Positions 24,200-35,500 of a stretch of 64,000 nucleotides of DNA are shown one piece after another. The position numbers were made by a program, and so were the translations under genes. Each line of letters begins with the position of its first letter. The stretch's first letter is position 1. Origin of the DNA: Macrolepiota albuminosa (taxonomy: Eukaryota > Basidiomycota > Agaricomycetes > Agaricales > Agaricaceae); the NCBI GenBank assembly GCA_027475525.1, contig JAMWFC010000055.1, positions 3,001,042 to 3,065,041 of the forward strand, read 5' to 3'. The notes under the pieces were generated by a model. That model made no database searches and was not told where the DNA came from. It saw only the letters and a program-made list of their open reading frames with translations.

Positions 24200-24440
24200 G
24201 TGTCAATACTGCTGTCAACAAGATATAATCCAGATGCAGTGGCATTTGGAAAAATGCATTTGTAAGGTCCAGAACTGCAAATATTCACAATCATGTAATA
24301 TGTCCTCTACATGCAGAATAGGATAATTATTAGGTACAGTTATTGCATTTAAGGCATGATAGTCATTAACCCCTTGAGATAAAGCAGTTGGATTAGCTTT
24401 TGATATCAAGAAAGCTAGTGAGGCAAATTGAGATGACAAA
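24200..24440 (-). pseudogene. Ty3 reverse transcriptase N-part
   Basis: The minus frame 24215-24439 has SSQFASLAFLISKANPTALS, GVNDYHALNAITVPNNYP and a VEDILHDC segment, typical of the fingers/palm of Ty3 RT. It runs into the inverted-repeat insertion near 24195 and resumes near 22.0 kb. Confidence 0.88.
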
Positions 24441-24554
24441 GGACAAATATGGCTGGCAGTTAAATATTTGTTAATCAGAGTTTTTCATGCCTCTCAATAC
24501 TTTCATGGATATTGATAAAAATGTGTTTTTATCATATAGCATGTATGTTGAAGC

Positions 24555-25022
24555 TCACCCAGACTTCATGTAAGAAAGAACCCAAGCAATCTTGAGAGCA
24601 TCAGAGGGGAAGGCCTCACCACTGAGCTGAATATAAGTGATGCAGGACTGCAGGAAACACTCGCCTATCACTCGATCACCATTGAATGCATCTGGGAGTG
24701 CTGGGCAAGGAATATTGGCATGAACTGGGGGGGAGGCCCCAAAGCAAGGGACTAGGGGTGTGTCAGCCCTAACTGGAGGTGCCTGGAGAGGGGTAGGAGG
24801 GAGAGAGAGGCGCTCTAAGAGGGCCTGAAGGGAATGGGAGATGGTGTCTGTGGCCTGACATAATCCAGCAAGTTCAGTGGTGTGGAGGGTGAGGGAAGCT
24901 TGAGTAGTCTGCACCTGAGTCTCCAGAGCAAGCAAGCAACCCCAGGCATCATCCTGAGGGGCAGAAGCATCCAGGGGAGTGTCTAGGAGGCTGGTTGGGT
25001 CATAGAAGCAACAGAGGAGCAA
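24555..25022 (-). pseudogene. Ty3 gag fragment
   Basis: This 155-codon minus frame lies just inside the 5' LTR. The C-part PDAFNGDRVIGECFLQSC, then ALKIAWVLSYMKSG, is the typical fungal Ty3 gag core. The frame stops after MKSG, and the nucleocapsid knuckle and protease are missing before RT, so an internal deletion is likely. Confidence 0.82.
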
Positions 25023-25117
25023 GGAGTAATCCAGTGGGGGAGGGACCTAAAGGGGCAAGAGAAGGCTCAAGCAGGCTAAAGGGGGCTCCCAGACCGAAAT
25101 GTAGAGACTTGTTCTGC

Positions 25118-25640
25118 TGTACGGGCAACCTCTAGAGGCTGTGCCTCAGTCACACAGCTGGCAGAGGAAGATCCAAAGTGTATTAGAGTATGTACTAACA
25201 ATATCATAATAACTACTCACCTGACAGAGGGAGATCCAAAGAAAACAAGTCTAGGGATTCCTTATGCCAGGTTGGACGCTTCTGGGGCTTCTGAAGCATG
25301 AGAAACAACTGTATAGTACAACAAAACCTTAAATTGCTACTTGAAATTTGACTAACCAAACAACTATGCAAACAAGGCAGGAAAACTCCAGACTTGGGAA
25401 GTCAGAAAGGCAAACTCTGGCTTATATAAGCAGTCTGGAAGTAGTGCTGAAGGGCCCACACTTGTCTGAATGATAGCTAAAGAACCAGAGCACCTCAAAG
25501 GCTGAAAATAGTACTAACAGATAGTGTTGAGAGAATAGAAACAGCAAAATGAGAGAATAATAAAAAAAATAAGGAAATGAATGAAAGGAGAGTGAAAGAA
25601 TAGGGAGTGAAAGAAGGAAGAAATAAGGAGTCCCCTGACA
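25118..25640 (-). mobile_element. 5' LTR of the Ty3 element (family 1, copy C)
   Basis: On the minus strand it starts TGTCAGGGG at 25640, has a CTTATATAAG box, and ends GTACA at 25118. It is followed inward by gag and pol, so it is the 5' LTR of the element reaching toward 18.8 kb. Flanks are not a target duplication, as expected for one LTR of a longer element. It contains the 63-bp GT...AG segment (25158-25220). Confidence 0.85.
25158..25220 (-). other. Intron-like 63-bp segment in LTR C
   Basis: On the minus strand it begins GTGAGTAG and ends CTCTGCCAG. It is directly preceded by a near-identical TTTGGATCTCCCTCTG(C/T)CAG. LTR copies A and E lack exactly this segment. Confidence 0.75.
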
Positions 25641-26490
25641 AAGGCTGTTGCAAGATGACAGACAGGTGTTCTCAAAGGAGCAGCTTCAATGTTCCTAAGA
25701 GGTACGCCAGCGATAGTGATGCTGCTAGATGCAGGCTCATAGAGCCATTGAAGGAGGGCAGCAATAGTAGACTTGCCAGAACCAGAGAAACCAACAATAG
25801 CAACTGACTTGCCAGGGGCTATGAAAAGATTGATATTGTGGAGAACAGAAACATTGGGGCGAGAAGGATAAGCAAAATGAACATTGAAGAGGTTGATAGT
25901 GACATTGGAGTTGGAGAAGACAGGACAAAGAGTACCAGTTGAGTCGGAGAGGTAGTAGATAATTGTTCAAGGAGCCAGTGGATATCACTCATAGCCTGTA
26001 TAGACTTGGCAATTTTCTGGGCTATGGAAAATCCGTTAGCTATGGTTAGGTTGAGTGGAGGTATGAAGATATGCACTGAATGCCATGAGTTGTAAGCTAA
26101 TAGTCATGCTAAACACAACAAGATTGAGGACTTTGACCACCTGGAGATACGTATAATGGCCTTTGACAATCAAGATAGTGCTGACATAGAACAAGAGCAC
26201 CTCAGCAAGGTATATGAGCCCACTAGTAATGATGTATGAGCAACTTTCAGCAAATGTGCCACAGATGCCAGTCACAAGCACCTTCTTTGTCACTTTGTCA
26301 AAGGTAGTACAAAAAATGGAATTGAGAGCCATAGTCCTGATAGCCTTGACATTTGAGATGGCTTTGTAGTAGCTTTTTGCCACCTTTCTAGCTCTCTTGT
26401 TGCATAGCTCACACCCTGCCACAAGTCTGATCTGGCCTGCCATGACACCCACAAACACCAAAGCCACTGCCAGCCAGACAAGGCCCAATT
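25641..26490 (-). pseudogene. ABC exporter (MDR/STE6 type), cut by LTR C
   Basis: Minus strand. A type-1 ABC membrane segment (26036-26488: GLVWLAVALVFVGVMAG, then AISNVKAIRTMALNSI) is followed by a nucleotide-binding domain: FAYPSRPNVSVLHNINL, Walker A GFSGSGKSTIAALL (about 25752-25793), then VPLRNIEAAPLRT. The protein stops abruptly at 25640, where the Ty3 LTR begins, so Q-loop, signature and Walker B are gone. A frame break lies near 26000. It would have been an ATP-driven lipid or peptide/drug exporter. Now a fragment. Confidence 0.85.
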
Positions 26491-26529
26491 AGTGCCTCAA
26501 AGTTATTTTTCAGTTTTTGTGGCTTCTCT

Positions 26530-27600
26530 GGTTTCACAGTTGACTTTTCTTGACTGACCTGCTGTCTTTTAGGAGACCACTCCTCTTTATTCTTTTTCTT
26601 TTTGCCATTCTTCTTGTTGCTTGACTATATAGACATATATCAGCTGCTGTAGTAATACAAGTTCCCCAACTTACCAGCCCTTTATCTTGTGCTGCCTTCT
26701 GCTGTTGAATGACCTGAATATTTTCAATAGAGAACTTGCAGATCAACGTGCCCTTGCTCTTCTTTGCCCCATCTTTGTCCAACTTCTCCTTCAGTCTTGC
26801 TAGCTTTGCATCATCTTTTGTCTCCTTAGCCAATTCCTGCTTTACTAGGTCTATCAACTTATCCTTTCACCACTCCTCAAACACCAATCCCACTTCAGAA
26901 TTGCTGTTTGCCCATCAGAGCACACATAGAGCATCTGCATGTATATGCAGCTCTAGGAAACCATGCCCTTTACTTCAGCTCTATCTGTTGTACAACTTTG
27001 GCTTGCTTTACATCTGTTTGTTGTCCCATCAATTGCTTCTTACTTTTGTTACTTTCCTGCTCCTGACTCTGTTCTTCTAGTAGTGCAATGTCTGCGAGCT
27101 CATTAGCACTGAGAGGGAGTCAACCACCTTTGTTCACTTCCAACTCAAATATTTTGATTGCATGTATTGCAAGACGTTTGAGCATCTGTTTGCTAACAAA
27201 AAGAGGAATCTGTCATGTTTTTGATATGAAGAGTGAGGGATTGGACTTGAGAAGCTGACAGTGAGCATTGAAGGAAGCTGTCCATTACTCAACCTCTTTA
27301 AGTGAGAGTGTCTTGGCTCTAGAGCTGTTCAGAAGAATCACTGAAAAGAAATGAGTCTAGGTGGTAGGAGTTGGTTGCACAAACTACTGACCTCTTCTCG
27401 GAGAAAATACATGTTGCATTTATCTGCCTTCTGCCAGCTCTTTTTGCCAGCTTTCTTTAACTTGCTAGCTTCATCCTGAGTTACTGCACATATGACATTG
27501 AGAGTTCTCCCATAGAAAACAAGACTCTGGGCCAACAAAGATGATAGATTGGGAGTCAGTATTGAGGACATTGTAAATGGATTTTTCTTCATAATGCTTT
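26530..27600 (-). pseudogene. NOP4/RBM28-like nucleolar RNA-binding protein, C-half
   Basis: Minus strand. The segment near 27500 (LLAQSLVFYGRTLNVICAVT, then SKLKKAGKKSWQKADKCN) matches the linker between RRMs of fungal Nop4, which acts in 60S ribosome biogenesis. It continues with LKSNPSLFISKT, QMLKRLAIHAIKIFELEV and, at 26534-26857, DLVKQELAKETKDDAKLARL then KSKGTLICKFSIENIQVIQQ. Stops and frame changes occur throughout (near 27280 and 27150, among others). Identification rests on recalled family motifs. An essential, normally single-copy gene makes this a likely duplicate relic. Confidence 0.68.
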
Positions 27601-27944
27601 GTTCAGGTGCAAAAATACTGAGAGAGGGCATTCAGATGCTCTCTGGAGGTCCTGAGTGTCCACAAGTTGGCAGGAGGGAGGGGAGGAGAAAGGGGTAGGT
27701 GAGGCAGCTCCCAGCACAAATAATGCCAAACAAAGCACCAACAACGCTTTGTTCTGGTGCATCAACACTGAGAGAGGGCATTTGGACACTCTCTGGAGAG
27801 TCCTGAGAGAGAAGCAGGGCAATGGGCAGACAACTTAGCAGCATGAGAATATACCCTAATTTTTCTCTTATAAGCTCAGCCTCATGAGAACATCCCCCAT
27901 TTCTCTCTCTTCACTTGACTGCCACCATCACCTTACAACAATTT

Positions 27945-28548
27945 ATGTCCTACATATCCATAGGCTCTGTCCTATCCAAAGTCTTTTCTGCCAAGGCACA
28001 CCCTACAACAATGAATGACCTGCGGCCTTATTCTTTCCAAATCTTGCTTATGGTATATGGAGTTTCTTGTAAATTTGTCTTAGTCCTGTTCTTCTCGCAA
28101 TGTTATAGGCATTCTTATTGGAAGCATTGGTTTTATCTTTGAAAAATTTATTGCCAATGTTTACACAACATTTTGTAGCCCGATCATAGGTGCCCTGGCA
28201 ATATCTCAGGACAATTTTGTTCCCAATAGGTTTGCCATGTATATAGTCTGGTTATGCATTGTTTCAACAGTTATTTTGGCCTTTGTCTACATCGTAATGT
28301 ATACCTTTGATGTGAGTTTCACACTCTCATTCCAGAAGCCTTGTTATTGAGTTCCTTACTCAATTAGGTCTTTGAAGTCTGAAAAATTGTTATCTTGTTC
28401 ATAGCTATGTCTATAACCTTGGCTTTTTGCTCTGAATGCATTGCCATTTTGTCTATCGTCATTTTTTTGTATTGTAATTCTCTTTATCATTATCTTCCTG
28501 CTAGCAATTTTATTTATTTTCATTTGCTGTTTATTTTTTTCTGACTGA
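27945..28548 (+). pseudogene. Membrane protein, mutated copy
   Basis: This is homologous to the spliced gene at 49235-49855 (minus). Exon blocks are recognisable (SYISIGSVLSKVF, SPIIGALAISQDNFVPN, VYIVMYTFD). An in-frame TGA follows VFEV in the last exon, and a small deletion follows SIVIFL. The 9-base deletion in exon 2 is in frame. Changes are mostly C/T or G/A. Not functional as sequenced. Confidence 0.8.
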
Positions 28549-28590
28549 ATGCCTTTTTTCTTCTACATTACATATGTACAATCTCATTTC

Positions 28591-29046
28591 TGTCAGGCGA
28601 CTCCTCATTTCTTCCTTTTCTCACTCCTTATTCCTTTACTCTCCCTTCATTCATTCTCTTATTTCTTCTGACATTATTTCATTTTACTGTTTCTATTCTT
28701 TCAACACTATCTGTTAGTACTACTCTCAGCCCTTGAGGTGCTCTGGTTCTTTAGCTACCATTCAGACAAGTGTGGGCCCTTCAGCACCACTTCCAGACTG
28801 CTTATATAAGCCAGAGTTTGCCTTTCTGACTTCTAAAGTCCGGAGTTTTCCTGTCTTGTTTGCACAGTTGTTTGGTTAGTCAATTTTTGAGTTTTTAAGG
28901 TTTTGTTGTACTGTACAGTTGTTTCCCATGCTTCAGAAGCCCCAGAAGCATCCAACCTGGCATAGGGAATCCCTAGACTTGTTCTTTTTGGATCTCCCTC
29001 TGCCAGCTGTGTGACTAAGCCACAGCCTCTAGAGGTTGCCCTTACA
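28591..29046 (+). mobile_element. Solo LTR (family 1, copy E) with known empty site
   Basis: TGTCAGG...CTTACA, 456 bp, with a perfect ATTTC target duplication on both sides (28586-28590 and 29047-29051). The other copy of the block has the unoccupied site (GAAAT on the plus strand at 49192-49196), so the insertion is younger than the block duplication. TATA-like CTTATATAAG lies near 28800. It lacks the 63-bp intron-like segment. Confidence 0.95.
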
Positions 29047-29644
29047 ATTTCTTGTATTCCATTATGTCATTTTACTTGTTCTTTTAAATATAAATTTTAA
29101 TGAGCATGTCACATCATATGATCATCAAAGAATCCAATGAGCAGTGTTGACAAGCATGTCATACATCATACAATGTGTGACATGCTTGTTGATGCAATAG
29201 GTGTTTCTAATCTGTGTTTTTACAGAAATACTCAAAGATTATTAATCTATATTTCCTGAGGAACATTTAAGGTTTTTCTAATACATTTTTTATAAGAGAA
29301 ACAAAGAATTTTTTCTTAAAAACACTTGAAAGAAATACAATAAGTGTTCACAAAGAAACACAATAATGTAAACATCACTTTCTTCTTGAGAAAAACACTA
29401 GAAACATGATTAATTTTATCTATCTATATCTCAGAAATAATCGAAAGAAACATTTTTTTTTATTTCAAGGGAAATCATTGAAAAACTTGAACTTTTTTTT
29501 TCTGCTTTTCGAAATAGATTTTATATAATACTTGAGAAAAACAATTTAGAAATTACATAATGTGTTTCTAACACGTTTTTCTCAAGAAACCCCAGAGATT
29601 TCCTGAAGTGAGTATTCTTTAATGTGCTCAGTCTAAGTAGAAGC

Positions 29645-30357
29645 CTATCATCGGTGGAGTTGAGGGAGAGCAGGGAGATGGAGGACTTGTGTGCATGCAT
29701 GACATTTGCAATAGTGAGAGAGCGAGTGGAGAAGAGGAGGATGTTGCTGGTAGGAGACAGAGTAGGCAAGGTAGGAGTTGTTGATGGAGAGAGAGAGGAC
29801 GCAGATTGCTGGAAAATGTCAGCATGTGTGGAAAGAGAAGAAGGACACAAACTATTGGGGTTGTTGGTTGTCTCAATGACATGGAGCAGATGCATGTTGG
29901 AGATGTCATAGATATAAATCTCAGCAGCAAGGACAATGATGAGAGACTTGCAGTTCATCTTGACAACAAGAATAGATGATGAGAACAGCAACTTGCAGAT
30001 TATTGATTGGCACTGTGGGCATCAGCTAAGGTAGCTTTAGTAGTGACAGGACAGACCTTGGTGTTAACAATCTGGAGTTTACATGGGCTTGATCCTGGCT
30101 GGTCAGTAGCACCCACAACTATAAACAGTGACATGCAAAAGAGCATTTTGATGATACCATATGCACCATTGTCTGGAGAGTATCAGCAGTGCACTTGCAG
30201 TTGGCACAGATGTACTCATGGTATACATGTAGCCAAATAGGTCACAGTTTGTGATGCTGTATCCTGTCCATGTCTCCACAGAGATACAGCTGCAGCACTG
30301 TCCTCTCTGTGCAGTGACTACATAGAAAAAATCCTGGTTAAAGTTGGCAAATAACAT
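29645..30357 (-). pseudogene. ATG18 (PROPPIN) autophagy gene, N-half relic
   Basis: Minus strand. LLFANFNQDF-like start (30357 downward), [23 protein letters not shown] segment, then (29521-29991 frame) SILVVKMNCKSLIIVL, EIYIYDISNMHLLHVIET, and ILLFSTRSLTIANVMHAHKS with LLSLNSTDD. This follows the blade order of Atg18, a phosphoinositide-binding beta-propeller of autophagy. It ends at the repeat junction near 29645, before the FRRG lipid-binding motif. Frame breaks lie near 30290 and 30020. Dead partial copy. Confidence 0.82.
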
Positions 30358-30830
30358 CAGTCTATGGGAAGTTGCTCCTGATCACTATTTTTTGTTTGGA
30401 GGAATATTACCCTATTACAAATAGCTCTGTAACCCATGTCATAGTCATGTCTCAAGAGGCTGTTGGTGGGATGGTGGGGATTGAAACCCTTCTCATAGCT
30501 TATTTAAGCCAATCCCATTGTAGTCTGGGATAGAATGCATTTACGCAAACTGTTTTTAACAGTAGTGTGAAACTCAATCACTTTTTGAACAATATCCACT
30601 AAAACCGTTCAGTGGCTGAGCAGGGGTGGGGTTTGAACTCATGACTTCCTGCAATTTGTCAGGTGGTCATTCATCACATATTCTAAACCTTGGTGCAATG
30701 GGCCACTATTTCATTGCATTCTCTGATCACTATCTTTGTATTATTGTAGCGGCACATGTGCCAGTCCCTGACTCTTATATTTTCCTTTTTCTTTTATTAT
30801 GTATATATTACATATAATTAAGCTAGCATC
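30358..30830. other. Unassigned spacer
   Basis: No gene recognised. It has a TGGCTGAGCAGG stretch next to GGTTTGAACTC that recalls tRNA A and B boxes, but they are too close together to be a tRNA. Confidence 0.4.
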
Positions 30831-31329
30831 TGTAAGGGCGACCTCTAGAGGCTGTGGCTCAGTCACACAGCTGGCAGAGGGAGATCCAAAGTGTATTAGA
30901 ATATATACTGACAATATCAAGATAGCTACTCACCTGGCAGAGGGAGATCCAAAGAGAACAAGTCTAGGGATTTCCTATGCCAGGTTGGATGCTTCTGGGG
31001 CCTCTGAAGCATGGGAAACAACTGTACAGTACAACAAAACCTTAAAAACTCAAAAATTGCCTACACAAACACTTGTACAAATAAGGGGCAAACTCTGGCA
31101 AACTCTGGCTTATATAAGCGGTCTGAAAGCGGTGCTGAGTGGGCCCACACTTGTCTGAATGGTGGCTAAAGAACCAGAGCATCTCAAGGGCTGAGAGTAG
31201 TACTAACAGATAGTGTTGAAAGAATAGAAACAGTAAAATGAAATAATGTCAGAAGAAATAAGAGAATGAATGGAAGGAGAGTGAAGAGATAAGGAGTGAG
31301 AAAAGGAAGAAATGAGGAGTCCCCTGACA
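30831..31329 (-). mobile_element. Solo LTR (family 1, copy D)
   Basis: On the minus strand TGTCAGGGG...CCTTACA, 499 bp. Flanks GCATC (30826-30830) and GTATC (31330-31334) look like a target duplication with one C to T change. It contains the 63-bp GT...AG segment at 30871-30933. Confidence 0.88.
30871..30933 (-). other. Intron-like 63-bp segment in LTR D
   Basis: On the minus strand it starts GTGAGTAGC and ends CTCTGCCAG. The 21 bases before it repeat its own last 21 bases. Excising it by GT-AG splicing gives exactly the arrangement of LTR copies A and E. Confidence 0.78.
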
Positions 31330-31346
31330 GTATCTTGTTGGAGGCT

Positions 31347-31990
31347 TTGTTGATACAATGCTGAATCAGCAGTCAGGGCACAACATGCATCAGAAGTCAA
31401 AATAAACATTTAATCATAAGGCTGAAAACTGCAAGCCTTCTGGTAGCAGTCTCAACAAATTATTATCTCCAAAAACACCCCAATAAATACACAGACAGTA
31501 CAGAACAAAGGGCAGGGACCAGCTCAAGCTATCAACTCAACAATAGTCCAACCACTGTTATAGGGAGAAGAAGCATGGGAGCTGCCAAAGGTGACAAAAT
31601 GGAATCAAATTGTAATGATCTAGATTAAGATCTGATCTGACAATGCTCAATTTGACATGACTGAAAAGGGAAAGAGAAAGAGGCATGAAGGGATGTCAAA
31701 AGAGATAAATAAAATGGTGGCACATGCATTGAATGGAGAAAGAAAGAGATAAATGGAATGGTGGCACTGAAACATGCATCACTAAAATGGAAAATGGAAC
31801 AATGTATTAGGTCAGAAACACTGGGAGGTCAAGAGCAAAAAGTCATGTGATCTGGTGGTCTGTGCAATGGCAAATTAGTATAAATAGTCCAAATAGAGTA
31901 GAGAATAACCAGGCAATTGATAGGCAAAGGCTCAGTGGTTCTTAGGGAGTGAATCACTTAGGCTGGAGTTTGTTAAGACACCTCTACATT
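31347..31990 (+). mobile_element. LTR-like repeat (family 2, copy 2), degraded
   Basis: Starts TGTTGATACAATGCTGA and runs to TTAGGCTGGAGTTTGTTAAG. It is the reverse-oriented relative of 12640-13655 (TGTTGATACGACGCTG there, a CpG difference). AGTATAAATAG is conserved. It abuts solo LTR D. Confidence 0.78.
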
Positions 31991-32513
31991 TCAGAGTATC
32001 ACATATGTTCTGGGAAGTAACTCTTCATTAACACTTCAAGTTTATCATCAAGCACCAGTGTGGATTAGAGGCAACTTGCTAAGACTTCAAGAAAGCCTCA
32101 GAACTATCAGTATTACTTGCAACTAAGTACTACATTGTCCTCAAACCTCCCTCTCAACTAAGCCTCTACTCTAACCTCACTTCATTTGGTTAGTGCTCCA
32201 AATATACATAGAGAACTTAGTGCTCAATCTCAGCCTCAACCTCTTTTCATTTGGTTAAGGCCTTGGACACTTTTTGTAAGCTAAATTGAATTTTTCAGGT
32301 TTTTTTAAATATTAAAAAACTTTTTAAATATTAAAAAACTAAATGTCAGCACAGTTGCTAAATGTAACTTCTGTGTATATAACTTTTACAGTTTTTTAAT
32401 ATTATTTTAAAAATAATAACATGTAATAAAATTAATTTTTCAAAATAAACAGACTGATAGGTGAATTTTCTATATATTGATATTATAGCTACAATGAAAT
32501 TGTGATGCATATC
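31991..32513. other. AT-rich gap downstream of the NLR gene
   Basis: Very AT-rich, with a short TTTTTAAATATTAAAAAACT tandem near 32300. It would include the 3' untranslated end of the NLR gene. Nothing else recognised. Confidence 0.5.
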
Positions 32514-35500
32514 TTAATAAGTATAGCAATTTCTCCATTTCTCTCCAAAGAGACAAAATGAAAAATTTACATACAAAGGTCTGGGTAATGAGATAACAAG
32601 AGTATTTGAAGGATAGTATACTATATTGAAAGCAGATGCTGGAACATACATCAGACGATGTTGAGTAGGGAGTAACCAAATCCAGTTGCGAAACAAAATC
32701 ATTGAAATATTTGACTTACTCAACTGCAGGCTATAAGGAATATCCCACACTTTAACAAACTTGTTATCTAAATCAAAGACAATACTTTTGCCATTAGATG
32801 AAAATTCAATAAATGTGATATAGTCAGTGTAACCATTCAACTCTTGCAGCTGTGCACTACTGGAAACATCCCACACTCTTGCAGAATTGTTACTTAAACC
32901 AGAGACAATGCTCTTGCCATCAGGTGAAAATGCAACAGATGTGACACAGTTAGGGTGACTATGCAACTCTTGCAGCTGTGCACCACTAAAGGCATTCCAC
33001 ACTCTTACAGACATGTCACCTGAGCCAGATACAATGCTCTGACCATCAGGTGAAAATGCAACAGATGTGATCAAGTCAGTGTGACCATTCAACTTTTGCA
33101 GCTATGCACCACTAAAGGCATTCCACACTCTTACAGACATGTCATCTGAGCCAGAGACAATGTTCTTGCCATTAGGTGAAATTGCAACAGATGTGACCCA
33201 GTCAGTGTGACCATTGAACTTTTGCAGCTGTGCACCACTAGAAACATCCCATATCCTTACAGACTCATCACGTGAACCAGAGACAATGCTTTTGCCATCA
33301 GGTGAAAATGCAACAGATGTGACCCAATCAGTGTGACCATTCAACTTCTGCAGCTGTGCACCACTAGAGGCATTCCATACTTTTACAGACTTGTCAGCTG
33401 AACTAGAGACAATGCTCTTGCCATTAGGTGAAAATGCAACAGACGTGACCTGATTAGTATGACCATTCAACTTTTGCAGCTGTGCGCCACTGGAGGCATC
33501 CCATACTCTTATAGACTTATCACCTGAGCCAGATACAATGCTCTTGCCATCAGGTGAAAATGCAACAGATGTGATCCAGTTGGTGCGACTACTCAACTTC
33601 TGCAGCTGTGCACCACTAGAGGCATTCCATACTCTTACAGACTTGTCAGCTGAACCAGAGACAATGCTCTTGCCATCAGGTGAAAATGCAACAGATGTGA
33701 CCTCATTAGTGTGACTATTGAACTCCTGCAGCTGTGCACCATTAGAGGCATCCCACACTCTTACAGACTTGTCATCTGAGCCAGAAACAATGTTCTTGCC
33801 ATCAGGTGAAAATGCAACAGATATTACCCAGTCAGTATGACCATTCAACTCCTGCAGCTGTGTACCACTAGAGGCATTCCATACTCTTAAAGACTCATCA
33901 ACTGAACCAGAGACAATGCTCTTGCCATCAGGTGAAAATGCAACAGAGATGACCCAGTCAGTGTGACCATTCAACTTCTGCAGCTGTGCACCACTGGAGG
34001 CATCCCATATTCTTACAGACTCATCACCTGAACCAGAGACAATCCTCTTGCCATCAGATGAAAATGCAACAGATGTGACCCAGTCAGTGTGACCATTCAA
34101 CTTCTGCAGCTGTGTACTTTTGGAGACATCCCATACTCTTATAGACTCATCACTTGAACCAGAGACAATGCTCTTGCCATCAGGTGAAAATGCAACAGAT
34201 ATGACCCAGTCAGTGTGACCATTCAACTCCTGCAGCTGTGCACTACTGTAGACATCCCACACTCTTATAGACTTGTCACTTGAACTAGAGACAATGTTTT
34301 TACCATCAGGTGAAAATGCAACAGATATGACATAACCAGTGTGACCATTCAACTTCTGCAGCTGTATACCACTAAAAGCATCCCACACTCTTACAGACTT
34401 GTCAGCTGAGCCAGAAACAATACTTTTTCCATCCAATGAAAATGCAACACAAAGTACTGATTCCATCTGCAATATATGAATTTCTGCCAAGGTAGTTGTT
34501 TTATTGCCTTTAACAGATGGAATTCTAGAAAACTTATTCTTCCAGTTATGTAATATTGGGCTATTTACTGGCCATGTTGCTAATGCTGAAATGTATAGAT
34601 GTGGTGTTGACAAAGCTGCTGGACTTGTAGCAAAGTCAGCAGCAAAGTTGGCTGTTTCCATAATATCTTGTATAAGAGATGGATTATAATTAATATTTTT
34701 CTGTTATAAATTTAGCTAAGAACAGAATTCTTATTACAGCTATTCACCTTTTTTATGATATCACAGACTTTTTGAAGCATCAAATGACATTCTTGAGATA
34801 TTTTGAGTAAATTCATTGCTTCTATCCAAAAAAGAGCTTGAATATCAAGAAAACTTTTCATTTGTGACTGGAGATTTTGGTACTTGTTATTTGCAGCCTT
34901 GATAAAATGTCCAGCCCAGTATTTACAAGCATATTGTAGCACTTCTGAGATTTTTTCTTGAACACAATTTTCCAGATTGGTAACTTCTGAATCTAACAGA
35001 AATGATGAAGGCATGTTGCACATATCAAAGTGGAGATCTCTCATCATTATGTTGAAGCAATGAGAAGCAAGCAATGCATGATGGGATGTTGCATCACAAG
35101 ACATATTTTTTATATAATTTGAAGAGATATGCAAAGATTTCAGAGAAATTCTAGATGCTTGTATATAATCCATAATAAAATCTAAAAAAGAAGCATGATA
35201 CCAGAAAACATGACCTTCTTTTTCATAAAGAACAGCATGAAGTTTGTGTACAATATCATCAGCTTGCTGCTTTAGAATTTTTATATTTTTAGTGTTAAAT
35301 TTAGAATGAAGTCCTGCAGCAACAAAAGTAGATATACGATCTTCTGCACAAAGAATAGTGTGCAGAATTTCCAAGCGATCAGCAATAAAAATTTCTTCAC
35401 TTGTACTGAATGCATCAGACAAAATTTGGCAATATAAGTTGTTGATTAACACTATTGCACTGGGAGGATATGAGGATGTTGTATCAATTGTAAAGTCAAG

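Larger units (their letters stand above)
27593..29611 (+). repeat. Duplicated 2-kb block, CpG-stripped copy
   Basis: Apart from an inserted solo LTR (28591-29046), this matches the reverse complement of 48618-50235. Differences are dominated by CpG in the other copy reading TpG or CpA here. Between about 29090 and 29210 all 17 CpGs of the partner are lost. Homology stops sharply at GAAGTGA near 29611. Blocks include short ACTGAGAGAGGGCATT units and a membrane-protein pseudogene. Confidence 0.93.

Noticed and set aside
30605..30660. tRNA- or SINE-like A box (TGGCTGAGCAGG) and B box (GGTTTGAACTC)
   Set aside because: The boxes are only a few bases apart, far less than in any tRNA promoter, and no cloverleaf can be drawn.
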